Positions 36,997 through 45,813 of a stretch of 64,000 nt of DNA are shown one piece after another (the first letter of the stretch is position 1; each line of letters begins with the position of its first letter). This stretch comes from Hahella sp. CCB-MM4. GTDB taxonomy: Bacteria; Pseudomonadota; Gammaproteobacteria; Pseudomonadales; Oleiphilaceae. Both the position numbers and the translations under genes were made by a program. The notes below the pieces were generated by a model. The model worked only from the letters and a program-made list of their open reading frames with translations, did not search any database and was not told the origin of the DNA. The DNA lies in NCBI RefSeq assembly GCF_002260525.1, contig NZ_MRYI01000005.1:62001-126000 (forward strand), given 5' to 3'.

Positions 36997-38244
36997 ATGG
37001 ACACCGAGAAACTTTCTACTCTTTCAACGAAGCTTTCAGCGAACAACAGCACAACAGCTCACATCAGTGTGCTCATCATGGGCACATTACAATCGGCGTT
37101 ATTAGCCTGCCTGCCACTACTGATCGCCAAGACTCCGATGACTGCATCATTATGGTCCTGGCTGATTGGGGGAGGGTTACTGGGCTTTGTCTTTTTCGGT
37201 CCGATATGGGGGAAACTGACCGACCGGTATACTCCTGTCCGGACTCTGGCCTGGACCTTCGCCGGCCTTTCCACAGCCCATCTGCTACTATTGGCCACCC
37301 TCAGTACCGCGATCTTTCAACCGACGGAGTTTTGGCTCATATTGGGCGGGCTGGTGTTGTCACGCCTCGTCTATGCAGTGTTTGCATCAGGAGTTTTCAG
37401 CGCTGCACAAGCCAGCGTGATCACTCCGCTCTCAAGCAACACCCGAAGCCATCTTGCCCGTCTGAATGCCGCCAATCAGGCCGGCCGAATACTAGGCCCA
37501 CTCCTGGTCGCAGCATGTGCCTGGTACAACGCTCTTCTATCGCTGTATTTACTGGGAATAATCTGTCTTCTGATGTCATGGTCACTATTCTTCCGGTCGA
37601 AACGACTGCCGTGTGCGACCTCCGTAAAGCCAAGCCCCAGGGAACCGACCGATAACCAGCAGATTAACTGGAATGATGTCTTACCCGAGCTTTCCATGGC
37701 CTTCTGCCTGACCTTCTTCCTGGGTGCCATACAATTTTCTTTGGGGCCCTACCTTCAGCATCAGTACGGGTTATCCCCAGAGGAAGCCACCCATCAGTTA
37801 AGCGGGATGTTGGCTATTTCCGCTTTCACGATGGTTATTACGGCTCTAGTTTTGATTCCCTGGCTGCAAAACCGCACTAGGAGCTATCTGACGGTCATGC
37901 TCGCCACCATCAGTGTGGGCAGCCTGATGCTTGGAAGCAGTCAGAGCATCATCACGCTGACAGGGGGACTGATTCTCGCCTGTATGGGAGTAACACTCAG
38001 CACCCCCTATTACGGTCAGCAACTCAGAGACCGGTGGCCGGAAAGACAGGGACTTATTGGGGGAATTCTGACTAGCGCCCACACTATTGGCTATGGCGTG
38101 GGTACCCTGGCAGGAGGACTGCTATTTCAATACTTGCCGGATCAGGCCCTCAGTAGTTCTTTGCTGCTGGGACCGATATTTGTTGTTTTAACCCTGTGGC
38201 AATGTTCAAAAAATAGCATATCCCCCCTTCCTGAGGAGCCATAA
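36997..38244 (+). CDS. MFS transporter, probable aerobactin exporter
   Basis: A 415-residue inner-membrane protein with about 12 helices. The loop after helix 2 reads GPIWGKLTDRYTP, a variant of the major-facilitator GxxxDRxGRR signature. MFS genes of this size accompany aerobactin loci (ShiF and similar) and export the siderophore. ATG 36997 was chosen; the frame is open upstream to 36826 but that part runs through the Fur-like repeat and is not protein-like. Divergent from iucABCD, so both are probably iron-repressed from one control region. Confidence 0.82.
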   Translation: MDTEKLSTLSTKLSANNSTTAHISVLIMGTLQSALLACLPLLIAKTPMTASLWSWLIGGGLLGFVFFGPIWGKLTDRYTPVRTLAWTFAGLSTAHLLLLATLSTAIFQPTEFWLILGGLVLSRLVYAVFASGVFSAAQASVITPLSSNTRSHLARLNAANQAGRILGPLLVAACAWYNALLSLYLLGIICLLMSWSLFFRSKRLPCATSVKPSPREPTDNQQINWNDVLPELSMAFCLTFFLGAIQFSLGPYLQHQYGLSPEEATHQLSGMLAISAFTMVITALVLIPWLQNRTRSYLTVMLATISVGSLMLGSSQSIITLTGGLILACMGVTLSTPYYGQQLRDRWPERQGLIGGILTSAHTIGYGVGTLAGGLLFQYLPDQALSSSLLLGPIFVVLTLWQCSKNSISPLPEEP

Positions 38245-38259
38245 AAACAATACACTATT

Positions 38260-38278
38260 GCTAATGAGAATGATTGTG
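38260..38278 (+). promoter_or_regulatory. Candidate Fur box ahead of fhuC
   Basis: GCTAATGAGAATGATTGTG matches the 19-base Fur consensus at 13 positions, 40 bp upstream of the ATPase start. It would make the fhuCDB-like genes iron-repressed. Confidence 0.65.
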
Positions 38279-38317
38279 ATTTAAATTAATATCTTATCAC
38301 TTATTAGCAGTTGTCAT

Positions 38318-39163
38318 ATGTCTGTTTCCCTTGAGTTTGATTCTGTCGCTTACCGCATTGGACAAAAAACATTGGTGTCCGATATTTCCCTGACGTTTCC
38401 GGCAGGATCCGTCACCGCTGTCATCGGTCCTAACGGTTCAGGTAAGAGCACATTTCTTAAGCTGGCCAGCCGCTTGCTGGCACCAAGCGAGGGAAACATT
38501 CGACTGGGTGGGAAACCTTTAAAACATTTTCGTCAACGCGAGCTTTCCCAACAGCTGGCTCTACTCCCCCAATCAGCACCACGTCCTCTTGGTATGTTGA
38601 TTGAGGATCTGGTGGCATGTGGACGACACCCACATCGTTCAGTTCTGGGTCGTATGACTCAACACGATCAGGAAATGATTGAATGGGCCCTGCAACTGGT
38701 GAGTCTGGCAGACCGTCGTAAGGAACGCGTTGACGTTCTGTCCGGTGGAGAAATGCAGCGCGTATGGCTGGCCATGATCCTTGCCCAGGATACCCCCATG
38801 ATTCTCCTGGATGAGCCAACCTCTTATCTGGACCTGAGTCACCAGTTTGAGTTACTGGAGTTGGTTCAGGATATCAATCACCAACTCAATAAAAGCATTG
38901 TGTGGATACTGCATGATATTAACCAGGCGCTGCAGTTCAGCCATCAGATTCTGCTTATGAGACAGGGAGCACCGGCCTTTTTTGGCAATCCGGAACACTT
39001 GCTGGAACTCCCCATACTCAACGACACGTTTCAGCTGCAAACCACCCGGGTTGAGCTTCCTGACGGTAATACCTATTTGCATTGCAGATCCAGGACGTCA
39101 CGCCGCCAACATCAATTGAACCACTGTCGCAAGCCCTCACTGGAGGAAGTAAATTGCGATTGA
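38318..39163 (+). CDS. fhuC: Ferric siderophore ABC transporter ATPase (FhuC-like)
   Basis: Cytoplasmic ATPase powering import of ferric hydroxamate across the inner membrane. 281 residues. Walker A GPNGSGKST at about 37-45, ABC signature LSGGEMQRV near 141, Walker B MILLDEPTSYLDL near 161, and the switch His in WILHDINQAL. Order ATPase, binding protein, double permease (C-D-B) is the same as in E. coli fhu. The downstream gene starts inside its last codons. In E. coli ferric aerobactin enters through FhuCDB, which fits the location. Confidence 0.9.
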   Translation: MSVSLEFDSVAYRIGQKTLVSDISLTFPAGSVTAVIGPNGSGKSTFLKLASRLLAPSEGNIRLGGKPLKHFRQRELSQQLALLPQSAPRPLGMLIEDLVACGRHPHRSVLGRMTQHDQEMIEWALQLVSLADRRKERVDVLSGGEMQRVWLAMILAQDTPMILLDEPTSYLDLSHQFELLELVQDINHQLNKSIVWILHDINQALQFSHQILLMRQGAPAFFGNPEHLLELPILNDTFQLQTTRVELPDGNTYLHCRSRTSRRQHQLNHCRKPSLEEVNCD

Positions 39164-40095
39164 TAGCCCTCCTGATCAGCAGTGTGTTCCTATTAAGTTA
39201 CGGACAGGTCTACGCCGCTGTCAGTGCCACACATGCGCTGGGGACCCTGGAACTGCCGGCGCCTCCAAAGCGAGTGGTTGCTCTGAACTGGACAGCGGTG
39301 GAAATGCTGCTCAGCCTTGATACGGTACCTGTCGGTGCAGCCAGTATTAAAGGATATCGTCAATGGCAATCGAATCATCCTGAACTTCCGGACGGCGTGA
39401 CGGAACTCGGAAGCCGTAGCCAGGTCAACCTGAAGGCGATCGCCGCATTGAAACCTGATCTCATCGTCGGCTACCCCTGGCGCCACCGCAGTGCTTACGA
39501 AGCCTTAAGCAAAATAGCGCCTACCGCATTGTTTCAACAGTACCCCGCAACAGGCGAAAAAGACTTTTTATATTTCGATGTCATGCAATCCAATTTTCTC
39601 CAACTGGCACGGTTGCTTGATAAAGAAGAAGAAGCGCGATCCCTGCTGGGACAGATGTGGGACACGATTGCAGAGTCAAGGAAAAGCCTGACCAGTGCCG
39701 GCCTTGAGGGCGAGCAGATCGTTGTTGCCAAGGCCATAGGTATGGGATTGGGCGTCAGGGTCTTTAGCCCGGAATCCCTCGCCGGCACTCTGACCACTCA
39801 ATTAGGTCTTAAAAATCGTTGGTTAACTTCAATTCCCGGAAGAGACTTTTCTCACATACAGCTACGGGAACTCGCAGGATTCTCTGACACCCATGTTTTC
39901 ATGGTCGGTGGGCTATCCCGGAATGCTCAACAGCTGATCGACTCATCGCTTTGGCCGCACATGCCGTTCGTTATCAATGATCAGTTATATAGTACAGAAC
40001 AGTTGTGGAGTTTCGGCGGCCCCGTCAGCGCCATGAGAATGGCGGACACCATCTCCTGGAGGCTCATAGAGAAAACTACCGGAGACAGGTTATGA
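39154..40095 (+). CDS. fhuD: Ferric siderophore periplasmic binding protein (FhuD-like)
   Basis: Captures the ferric siderophore in the periplasm and hands it to the permease. 313 residues. N-terminal signal peptide (LRLIALLISSVFLLSYG, cleavage near VYA), then the two-lobed helical-backbone fold with PPKRVVALNWTAVEMLL, GSRSQVNLKAIAALKPDLIVG (in parts) and the TLTTQLGLKNRW region. A TTG start at 39154 is chosen: GGAGG lies seven bases upstream and it starts the signal peptide; the frame is open further up but only inside fhuC. It overlaps both neighbours. Confidence 0.87.
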   Translation: MRLIALLISSVFLLSYGQVYAAVSATHALGTLELPAPPKRVVALNWTAVEMLLSLDTVPVGAASIKGYRQWQSNHPELPDGVTELGSRSQVNLKAIAALKPDLIVGYPWRHRSAYEALSKIAPTALFQQYPATGEKDFLYFDVMQSNFLQLARLLDKEEEARSLLGQMWDTIAESRKSLTSAGLEGEQIVVAKAIGMGLGVRVFSPESLAGTLTTQLGLKNRWLTSIPGRDFSHIQLRELAGFSDTHVFMVGGLSRNAQQLIDSSLWPHMPFVINDQLYSTEQLWSFGGPVSAMRMADTISWRLIEKTTGDRL

Positions 40096-42068
40096 AGCTA
40101 GGGGTAACTGCAGTATTCAGTTTGGGACTGCTGGCTTTGCTTGCCCTGGCTTCGCTGTGCCTTGACGACCAATGTACTGTTATCTTGCCGACTCTCTGGT
40201 CAGATTCAACAATCAACATAGACCAGGAGCTGTTTACCACTCTGACACTGCCACGAACCATTCTGGCATGCCTGATAGGTGCCGCAATGGGACTGGCCGG
40301 TATCCTGATTCAGCACAGTCTGCAGAATCCATTTGCCAGCCCAACCACATTGGGAATTAACGCCGGCGCTATGGTGGGACTGATTATCGGTCAACTGGTC
40401 ATTGCCACCCTCACCCCATGGGAAGCATCACTATGGGCTTTCGGTGGCGCGGCTACCACAGCCCTGGTGGTTTACGGATTCGCCGCCTGGCTGGGCAGTA
40501 GTGCGTTAAATACGATTCTGGTGGGTATGGCGCTTTCCCTGGCATTGGGAGCGCTTACGTCCGGCTTCATGTTGTTTTACGAAAACAGGTTGGACGGAAT
40601 GTTCCTCTGGGGCGCCGGTAGTCTCCAGCACCTGGAATCCTATGATCTGGTTCACTTCACGCTTCCGCTGGCACTGACGATTGCTCTGGGGATAGGTGCC
40701 ACCCGTGCTTTGGATCTGTTCCACCTTGGCGACCAGACAGCTTTATCCCTGGGAGTCTCTGTTGCCAAAATTAGAGGCCTCAGCCTGCTACTGGCGACTA
40801 TTCTGGCTGGACTCTGCGTCAGCATGGTTGGCGTTATCAGTTTTGTCGGCCTGGTTGCCCCCCATCTGGCAAAATTACTTGGTGCCAGACGGTCATTTAG
40901 CCAGGGAATTATCACCGCTGTGGTAGGTGCCGCATTATTGCTGGGTGCGGATGTACTCGCCCGATTCGTTGGCGGACATGATTTTCCGGTTCCCGCCGGA
41001 GCCATGACAACCCTGATTGGCGGGCCATTCCTGCTATGGATGTTGCTAAAACTTTCACGACAAAGAACACGCTTGCCGGAAGCCAGGGAAGTTGGACTTG
41101 CTCCACTATTCGAATGCCGTCCAGCCATTCTCTTTACTGTTCTTGTAGCAATACTGGCCATGTTGTTATGGCTAACGTTTCCAAATATCGGCTCGGAATC
41201 ACCTATCGCTTACCTGTATTCCTATCGCACTGCTGTCGCAGCGCTTGCAGGTGCTGCATTAGCCTGTTCCGGATTAATCTTTCAGGGGCTACTGCGAAAT
41301 CCGCTGGCCAGTCCGGATATTTCAGGGGTTACGACCGTTGGCGTTTTGGTTGTTGTCATCGCTCTGAGCTTCAGCCCTGGCCTGAATCGAATGGATTTCG
41401 CCTGGCTATCCATGATCGGGAGCCTGCTGGTACTTCCTGTATTTTTCCTGCTACTACGGCGGCCAGCCTATTCCCCCACTCATGTGGCACTGGTTGGTAT
41501 GACGCTCTCAGCCATTGCCGCCACGCTGAATACCCTTTTGCTGACATTAGGCGCTAGTCAGGCGTCCGATGCACTGCTATGGCTGTCGGGCACCACTTAT
41601 GGTGTTACCCAATCCCAATGGTGGTTAATGGCGGGAATCAGCCTCCCCATTATGGTCTGGGTAATACATCAGGCCCGGCTTCTGGATATTCTCCAGTTAG
41701 GTCCGGAATTGTCCCAGGCACTGAGTGTTTCCATACAACGTCAGGGTCTTCTCATGTTGGTGCTCGCTTGTATCCTGGCCGCTGTTTCAGTGGCTGTTGT
41801 CGGTGGCATCGGCTTTATCGGACTGATGGCGCCACATCTGGCCAGTATGCTGGGACTATCAAATTACCGACAGAAGATGCTCGGCAGCCTATTGCTAGGC
41901 GCCATACTTTTGGTCGCTGCTGACTCTCTGGCTCAATCCCTTATGTCGCCATTTGAGCTTGCGGCAGGCATTACCACAGCCGTCCTCGGAGGAAGCTACT
42001 TTGTCCTCCTGCTGCTTACCGGCAAATACAGACAGCGTCTCTCATCTAATCCAGCCATCTCTCATTAA
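40092..42068 (+). CDS. fhuB: Ferric siderophore permease, fused two-domain (FhuB-like)
   Basis: Inner-membrane permease made of two FecCD-type domains in one chain. 658 residues with about 20 helices. The halves repeat the same landmarks: LIQHSLQNPFASPTTLGINAGA in the first and IFQGLLRNPLASPDISGVT in the second, then VGVISFVGLVAPHLAK and VGGIGFIGLMAPHLAS. The fusion is the normal state of FhuB and is not an assembly artefact. ATG 40092 overlaps the fhuD stop (ATGA), so translation is coupled. Confidence 0.92.
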   Translation: MKLGVTAVFSLGLLALLALASLCLDDQCTVILPTLWSDSTINIDQELFTTLTLPRTILACLIGAAMGLAGILIQHSLQNPFASPTTLGINAGAMVGLIIGQLVIATLTPWEASLWAFGGAATTALVVYGFAAWLGSSALNTILVGMALSLALGALTSGFMLFYENRLDGMFLWGAGSLQHLESYDLVHFTLPLALTIALGIGATRALDLFHLGDQTALSLGVSVAKIRGLSLLLATILAGLCVSMVGVISFVGLVAPHLAKLLGARRSFSQGIITAVVGAALLLGADVLARFVGGHDFPVPAGAMTTLIGGPFLLWMLLKLSRQRTRLPEAREVGLAPLFECRPAILFTVLVAILAMLLWLTFPNIGSESPIAYLYSYRTAVAALAGAALACSGLIFQGLLRNPLASPDISGVTTVGVLVVVIALSFSPGLNRMDFAWLSMIGSLLVLPVFFLLLRRPAYSPTHVALVGMTLSAIAATLNTLLLTLGASQASDALLWLSGTTYGVTQSQWWLMAGISLPIMVWVIHQARLLDILQLGPELSQALSVSIQRQGLLMLVLACILAAVSVAVVGGIGFIGLMAPHLASMLGLSNYRQKMLGSLLLGAILLVAADSLAQSLMSPFELAAGITTAVLGGSYFVLLLLTGKYRQRLSSNPAISH

Positions 42069-42113
42069 TCGACTCGAAGGAGTTTACGAGCCGTGCATTT
42101 TTGTCTGCAAATT

Positions 42114-42132
42114 ACAAATACGAATGATTATC
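42114..42132 (+). promoter_or_regulatory. Candidate Fur box ahead of the IutA-like receptor gene
   Basis: ACAAATACGAATGATTATC, 12 of 19 consensus matches with a strong right half, lies 61 bp before the receptor start. The receptor may therefore have its own iron-controlled promoter. Confidence 0.6.
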
Positions 42133-42193
42133 AAAACTAGCTGACAACGTTTTACATCAAATGAATAACGCTTTACATCAATAGGAGAACGTC

Positions 42194-44482
42194 GTGACCC
42201 GACCACTGCTTAGTAAAACCACCCGGGCAACAGGTATCGTTGCTGTGAGCATTGCGCTTCCGGGATTTGCCCACGCTGATGAGGCAATCGTTATGGATGA
42301 CGTTTTTGTAACAGCCTCCCGTACTGCACAGTCTATTTCAGAGATCCCGCAAACGGTACAGGTGATTGATGAAGACCAGATAGCGGAACAGGCTGCGACA
42401 GGAGCTTCTGTGGCTGATATTCTCGGCCGGATGGTTCCCGGGATGGGCACCAGCACACAAATCTCAACAGACTTTACCCAAACCATTCGGGGAAGGGATG
42501 TACTACTGTTGATTGATGGCGTTCCACAGATCGAAAACCGTAATGTCAGCCGCCAGCTCAATACTCTGTCAGCGAGCATTATTGATCGCATAGAGGTCAT
42601 CTCCGGTTCCAGCGCAATTTACGGTTCAGGCGGCGCTGGTGGTGTTATTAACATCATCACCAAAAAGGCCCGGGAAGACGGCGTTGAATTCTCCACTGAT
42701 GTCGGCACCAGCATTACCTCCTCTACGCCATCTAAAAGAGTCAGCAAGTATGATGTCAGCCAGAGCGTGTCCGTCAAGGAGGGTGACTTCGATCTGTTCT
42801 TCAATGCCAATTACGAAGAGCGTTACGGCAATTACGATAGTGAAGGCAACCGTATTGCACCGGAACCTGCACAGGTCGGACGGGAGGATACGGAAACCAA
42901 AAACATTCTGTTGAAAGGCGGTTATCAGTTGAGCGAAACCCAGGACATTCAACTATCAGGTGAATGGTTTCGCGATGATATGGACACCGATTTCGGCCCT
43001 AACTACGGGCCCGGGGCAGCCTACGTTACCTCCGGTGGTACTATGTCATTCCCCACCGAAGCGGTTGACGGACTGAAACTGGATGACCAACCATACAGCC
43101 ACAGGGACGCTTACTCCATCTCTTTTAATGACAGTGATACTCTTGGTGGAAGTTTCCATGCATTGGGATATTACCGGAAACGGGAATATAAATTTTATCC
43201 ATTCCCCACATTGCTCAAAGCTCGTGCCGGACTACCTACACTGGCACGTCTGGTTGTGAATCAATCTGTCAGTGAGTCTGAAGTTTGGGGCAGTAAACTG
43301 GCATTCGACACACCTGTCCACGAAAGAGTCAATCTGGTCTGGGGAACAGACTTCGAAGTTGAAAAAGGCTCCCAGAATGCCAAAAGCTACGACACTATGA
43401 CTTTTCTTACATCCAATGGTTTGGAATATTCACCTACCGGACGCGAGTACTCTTATGGGCCGGACGTCGAAACCACCACTTTGGCAGGTTTCGTTCAGTC
43501 TTCCTATAAACCTGTTGATCCCTTAACACTACAGTTGGGATTGAGATATGAAACCATCAAGCAAGATATTAGCAATTTTACGTCGCCCTACGAATCACTC
43601 TACGATTATGCATATGACGATATAGGCAGACCATCCGACTTTACCCCAACCGAGCTCGAAGGCGGCAAAGTTAATTACAATTCTCTACTGGTCAACACCG
43701 GTGCTATTTATCGGGTGACTCCTGAGCATGAGATCTTCATTAATTATTCCGAAGGTTTTGAGTTACCCGATACTGCCCGTCTACTACGAGGTGCTATTGC
43801 CAAGGACAGCCAGCTTGCTGAAGTTGGGGGGCCTTATACCACTATCGACCAGATCAACCTGGATGCGATGAAGGTGAGAAGTTATGAGCTTGGGTGGCGT
43901 GGACAATGGCAGCCTATTCAGGCGAGTATCACGGCGTTTTATAACAAATCCGATAAAACGGTGGTCTTCAATGAAGACTATTCCGTGGACATGCTGGAAC
44001 AGCAGAAACGTATTTATGGTGCAGAAGCCACGTTGGATTACTATCTGACAGATAACCTGGTCACAGGAGCTACCTACTCGTTTACGGAAGGTCGAACCTT
44101 CGATACCGATGCCGGAACCTGGGTCGACCTGGATGCCAGCGAAGTTTCTCCGGAAAAAATTACGACCTATGTCGGTTACGTCGCGGACAACTACAGCCTT
44201 CGGTTACAGGCTCTAAAAGTACAAAGCTACGACAAAGGTGCTGAAATAGACGAAACAAGCGGTGAAATGAGCAGCATCAAACCAATCGATGGGTACCTGG
44301 TGGTCGACCTTCTAGGCCGCTTTACTCTACCGGTAGGAGAACTGAGTGCCGGCATCAGCAACCTCTTCGATCGTGATTACAAAACCGTTTATTCCCAGTG
44401 GGCTGAAGCCACCTACGGCTCACCTTCAGGTCTCAGCGCCCAAGGTCGGACAATTACTTTAGGATACTCTGTAACCTACTGA
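42194..44482 (+). CDS. iutA: TonB-dependent ferric aerobactin receptor (IutA-like)
   Basis: Outer-membrane receptor bringing ferric aerobactin into the periplasm with TonB energy. 762 residues. Signal peptide 1-28 (ending AHA), TonB box-like DDVFVTASR at about 35, plug domain about 45-155 with DVLLLIDGVPQIENRNVSRQ and RIEVISGSSAIYGSGGAGGVINI (in parts), typical of the IutA/RhtA branch, then a 22-strand barrel ending in an aromatic residue (VTY). GTG start with AGGAG six bases upstream. It is the only TonB receptor in the window. Confidence 0.9.
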   Translation: MTRPLLSKTTRATGIVAVSIALPGFAHADEAIVMDDVFVTASRTAQSISEIPQTVQVIDEDQIAEQAATGASVADILGRMVPGMGTSTQISTDFTQTIRGRDVLLLIDGVPQIENRNVSRQLNTLSASIIDRIEVISGSSAIYGSGGAGGVINIITKKAREDGVEFSTDVGTSITSSTPSKRVSKYDVSQSVSVKEGDFDLFFNANYEERYGNYDSEGNRIAPEPAQVGREDTETKNILLKGGYQLSETQDIQLSGEWFRDDMDTDFGPNYGPGAAYVTSGGTMSFPTEAVDGLKLDDQPYSHRDAYSISFNDSDTLGGSFHALGYYRKREYKFYPFPTLLKARAGLPTLARLVVNQSVSESEVWGSKLAFDTPVHERVNLVWGTDFEVEKGSQNAKSYDTMTFLTSNGLEYSPTGREYSYGPDVETTTLAGFVQSSYKPVDPLTLQLGLRYETIKQDISNFTSPYESLYDYAYDDIGRPSDFTPTELEGGKVNYNSLLVNTGAIYRVTPEHEIFINYSEGFELPDTARLLRGAIAKDSQLAEVGGPYTTIDQINLDAMKVRSYELGWRGQWQPIQASITAFYNKSDKTVVFNEDYSVDMLEQQKRIYGAEATLDYYLTDNLVTGATYSFTEGRTFDTDAGTWVDLDASEVSPEKITTYVGYVADNYSLRLQALKVQSYDKGAEIDETSGEMSSIKPIDGYLVVDLLGRFTLPVGELSAGISNLFDRDYKTVYSQWAEATYGSPSGLSAQGRTITLGYSVTY

Positions 44483-44538
44483 TTTATTTAGCCTTCTTAT
44501 CTATGTAGTTTACTGATTTATAAATTTTATCATCGCAC

Positions 44539-44570
44539 AAGGCACCGCTGATAGCGGTGCCTTTCTTTTC
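44539..44570 (+). terminator. Rho-independent terminator after the receptor gene
   Basis: A perfect 11-bp stem (AAGGCACCGCT with AGCGGTGCCTT, loop GAT) followed by TCTTTTC. The remaining 44571-44783 sequence shows no gene. Confidence 0.88.
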
Positions 44571-44783
44571 GCTTAATCCCGCCTATTCATTATTTCAATT
44601 CTTCCTTTTCCCATTTTCCCGGCAATCCAAAACGGCTCATATGTTACTGCCGTTTCATGCGTGCAATCTCGATCAATGTTCAGGCGTTTTGCCGTGAGCT
44701 TTTTACCTCTCTTGAGTCTGTCTTATACAAAAGTCTAGTTCGTCACAATCAAAAAAACTGAGGATTAGGTCATTCTTTCTATT

Positions 44784-44802
44784 TACAATGCGAATGATTC
44801 TC
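44784..44802 (+). promoter_or_regulatory. Candidate Fur box ahead of the second siderophore operon
   Basis: TACAATGCGAATGATTCTC, 13 of 19 consensus matches and continuing symmetrically into ATTACC, 49 bp before the first gene. It places the whole seven-gene operon under likely iron repression. Confidence 0.68.
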
Positions 44803-44850
44803 ATTACCGTATGCAAACTATTTGCAACTAACCACTTTGTGAGGCCCCAA

Positions 44851-45813
44851 ATGGAATTGATTTTACTCTCCCATTTGCCGACGCGAGTCCTCGAGGAAGG
44901 ATTTATCCCGGCCGCTATCGACCTGAACGTCGAGGTGACCATTCTGACAGACTGTATCCATGAGCATGTATTGCGGAAGAAATTCGTCCCGGCGTATCAA
45001 CACTGCAAACTTCTCGAATGCGATATCTTCAATCCTCTATCTGTCGCCAGATTAATGGCGATACATCAGTTAAGATGCGACGGTATTCTCGCCATGGCAC
45101 CCGGTTTACAACCCAGTGCAGCAATACTTTCAGACTATCACGGCCTATCCGGCCCGTCCTGGCACAGCACACTTCTCTGCAGCCAGAAAAACGCTTTACA
45201 TAACCGGCTCGATCCCTCCGATAATGTAACCAACAGCAAAATCATTCAAGCTGCGGACCTTAAATCAGCATCCATGATCAAGCATTTCCCTGCAGTCGTT
45301 CAATCATTGGAACCCGGAACCGGCGACAATGGACAGGTTGTGAGAAACCAGGAGGAGTTAAGCCGTTATCTCACAACCCTTAGTGAAGGATTCGCGCTTG
45401 TTGAGAATTATGTAGAAGGCGAGTTTTATACCCTGGAGGGTCTGGGTACTCCTGAGGGTTTTATCGTACTGGGCGGAAGCCGCATCCAGATTCAGGAGCT
45501 TTCCGGTAGCACCATTCGTCAGCCGCAATGGATGGCAACACTTCCATTACAAAATGAGGTTCTGAGTCAGTTGTCCGGACTGGGACTTGGGCTGGGCCGT
45601 CACCATGTCGAATATACCATCACCGCCAACGGCCCAAGGATAAAGGAAATCCATAACGGACTTCACACCGAAGACGGCGAGTTGTCACTGAACGAGCATC
45701 TGGAAGGGAACCTGTTCAGGGAAACCATCAATATCTGCCTGGGTATACCCTCCCAGCCGCTGCAATGGTGTGAAACTCATCAGGAATCCCCGATGTTGGA
45801 GGCGATGGCATGA
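44851..45813 (+). CDS. ATP-grasp-like ligase (PvsA-like), siderophore biosynthesis
   Basis: A 320-residue cytoplasmic protein. The middle and C-terminal parts follow the ATP-grasp plan: FPAVVQSLEPGTGDNGQVV, LVENYVEGEFYTLEG and HHVEYTITANGPRIKEIHNG. ATP-grasp enzymes form amide bonds between a carboxylate and an amine. In vibrioferrin operons a comparable gene (pvsA) leads the cluster. Two usual residues differ: the nucleotide-binding Lys of VxKP is Gln in VVQS, and the metal-binding Asn of EIN is His in EIHN, so activity is uncertain. ATG 44851 follows GAGG; upstream frame runs into the Fur box. The next gene overlaps by ATGA. Confidence 0.7.
   Translation: MELILLSHLPTRVLEEGFIPAAIDLNVEVTILTDCIHEHVLRKKFVPAYQHCKLLECDIFNPLSVARLMAIHQLRCDGILAMAPGLQPSAAILSDYHGLSGPSWHSTLLCSQKNALHNRLDPSDNVTNSKIIQAADLKSASMIKHFPAVVQSLEPGTGDNGQVVRNQEELSRYLTTLSEGFALVENYVEGEFYTLEGLGTPEGFIVLGGSRIQIQELSGSTIRQPQWMATLPLQNEVLSQLSGLGLGLGRHHVEYTITANGPRIKEIHNGLHTEDGELSLNEHLEGNLFRETINICLGIPSQPLQWCETHQESPMLEAMA

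Noticed and set aside
40092-42068. Possible artificial fusion of two permease genes
   Set aside because: FhuB proteins are normally a fusion of two FecCD domains, so this is the expected form.
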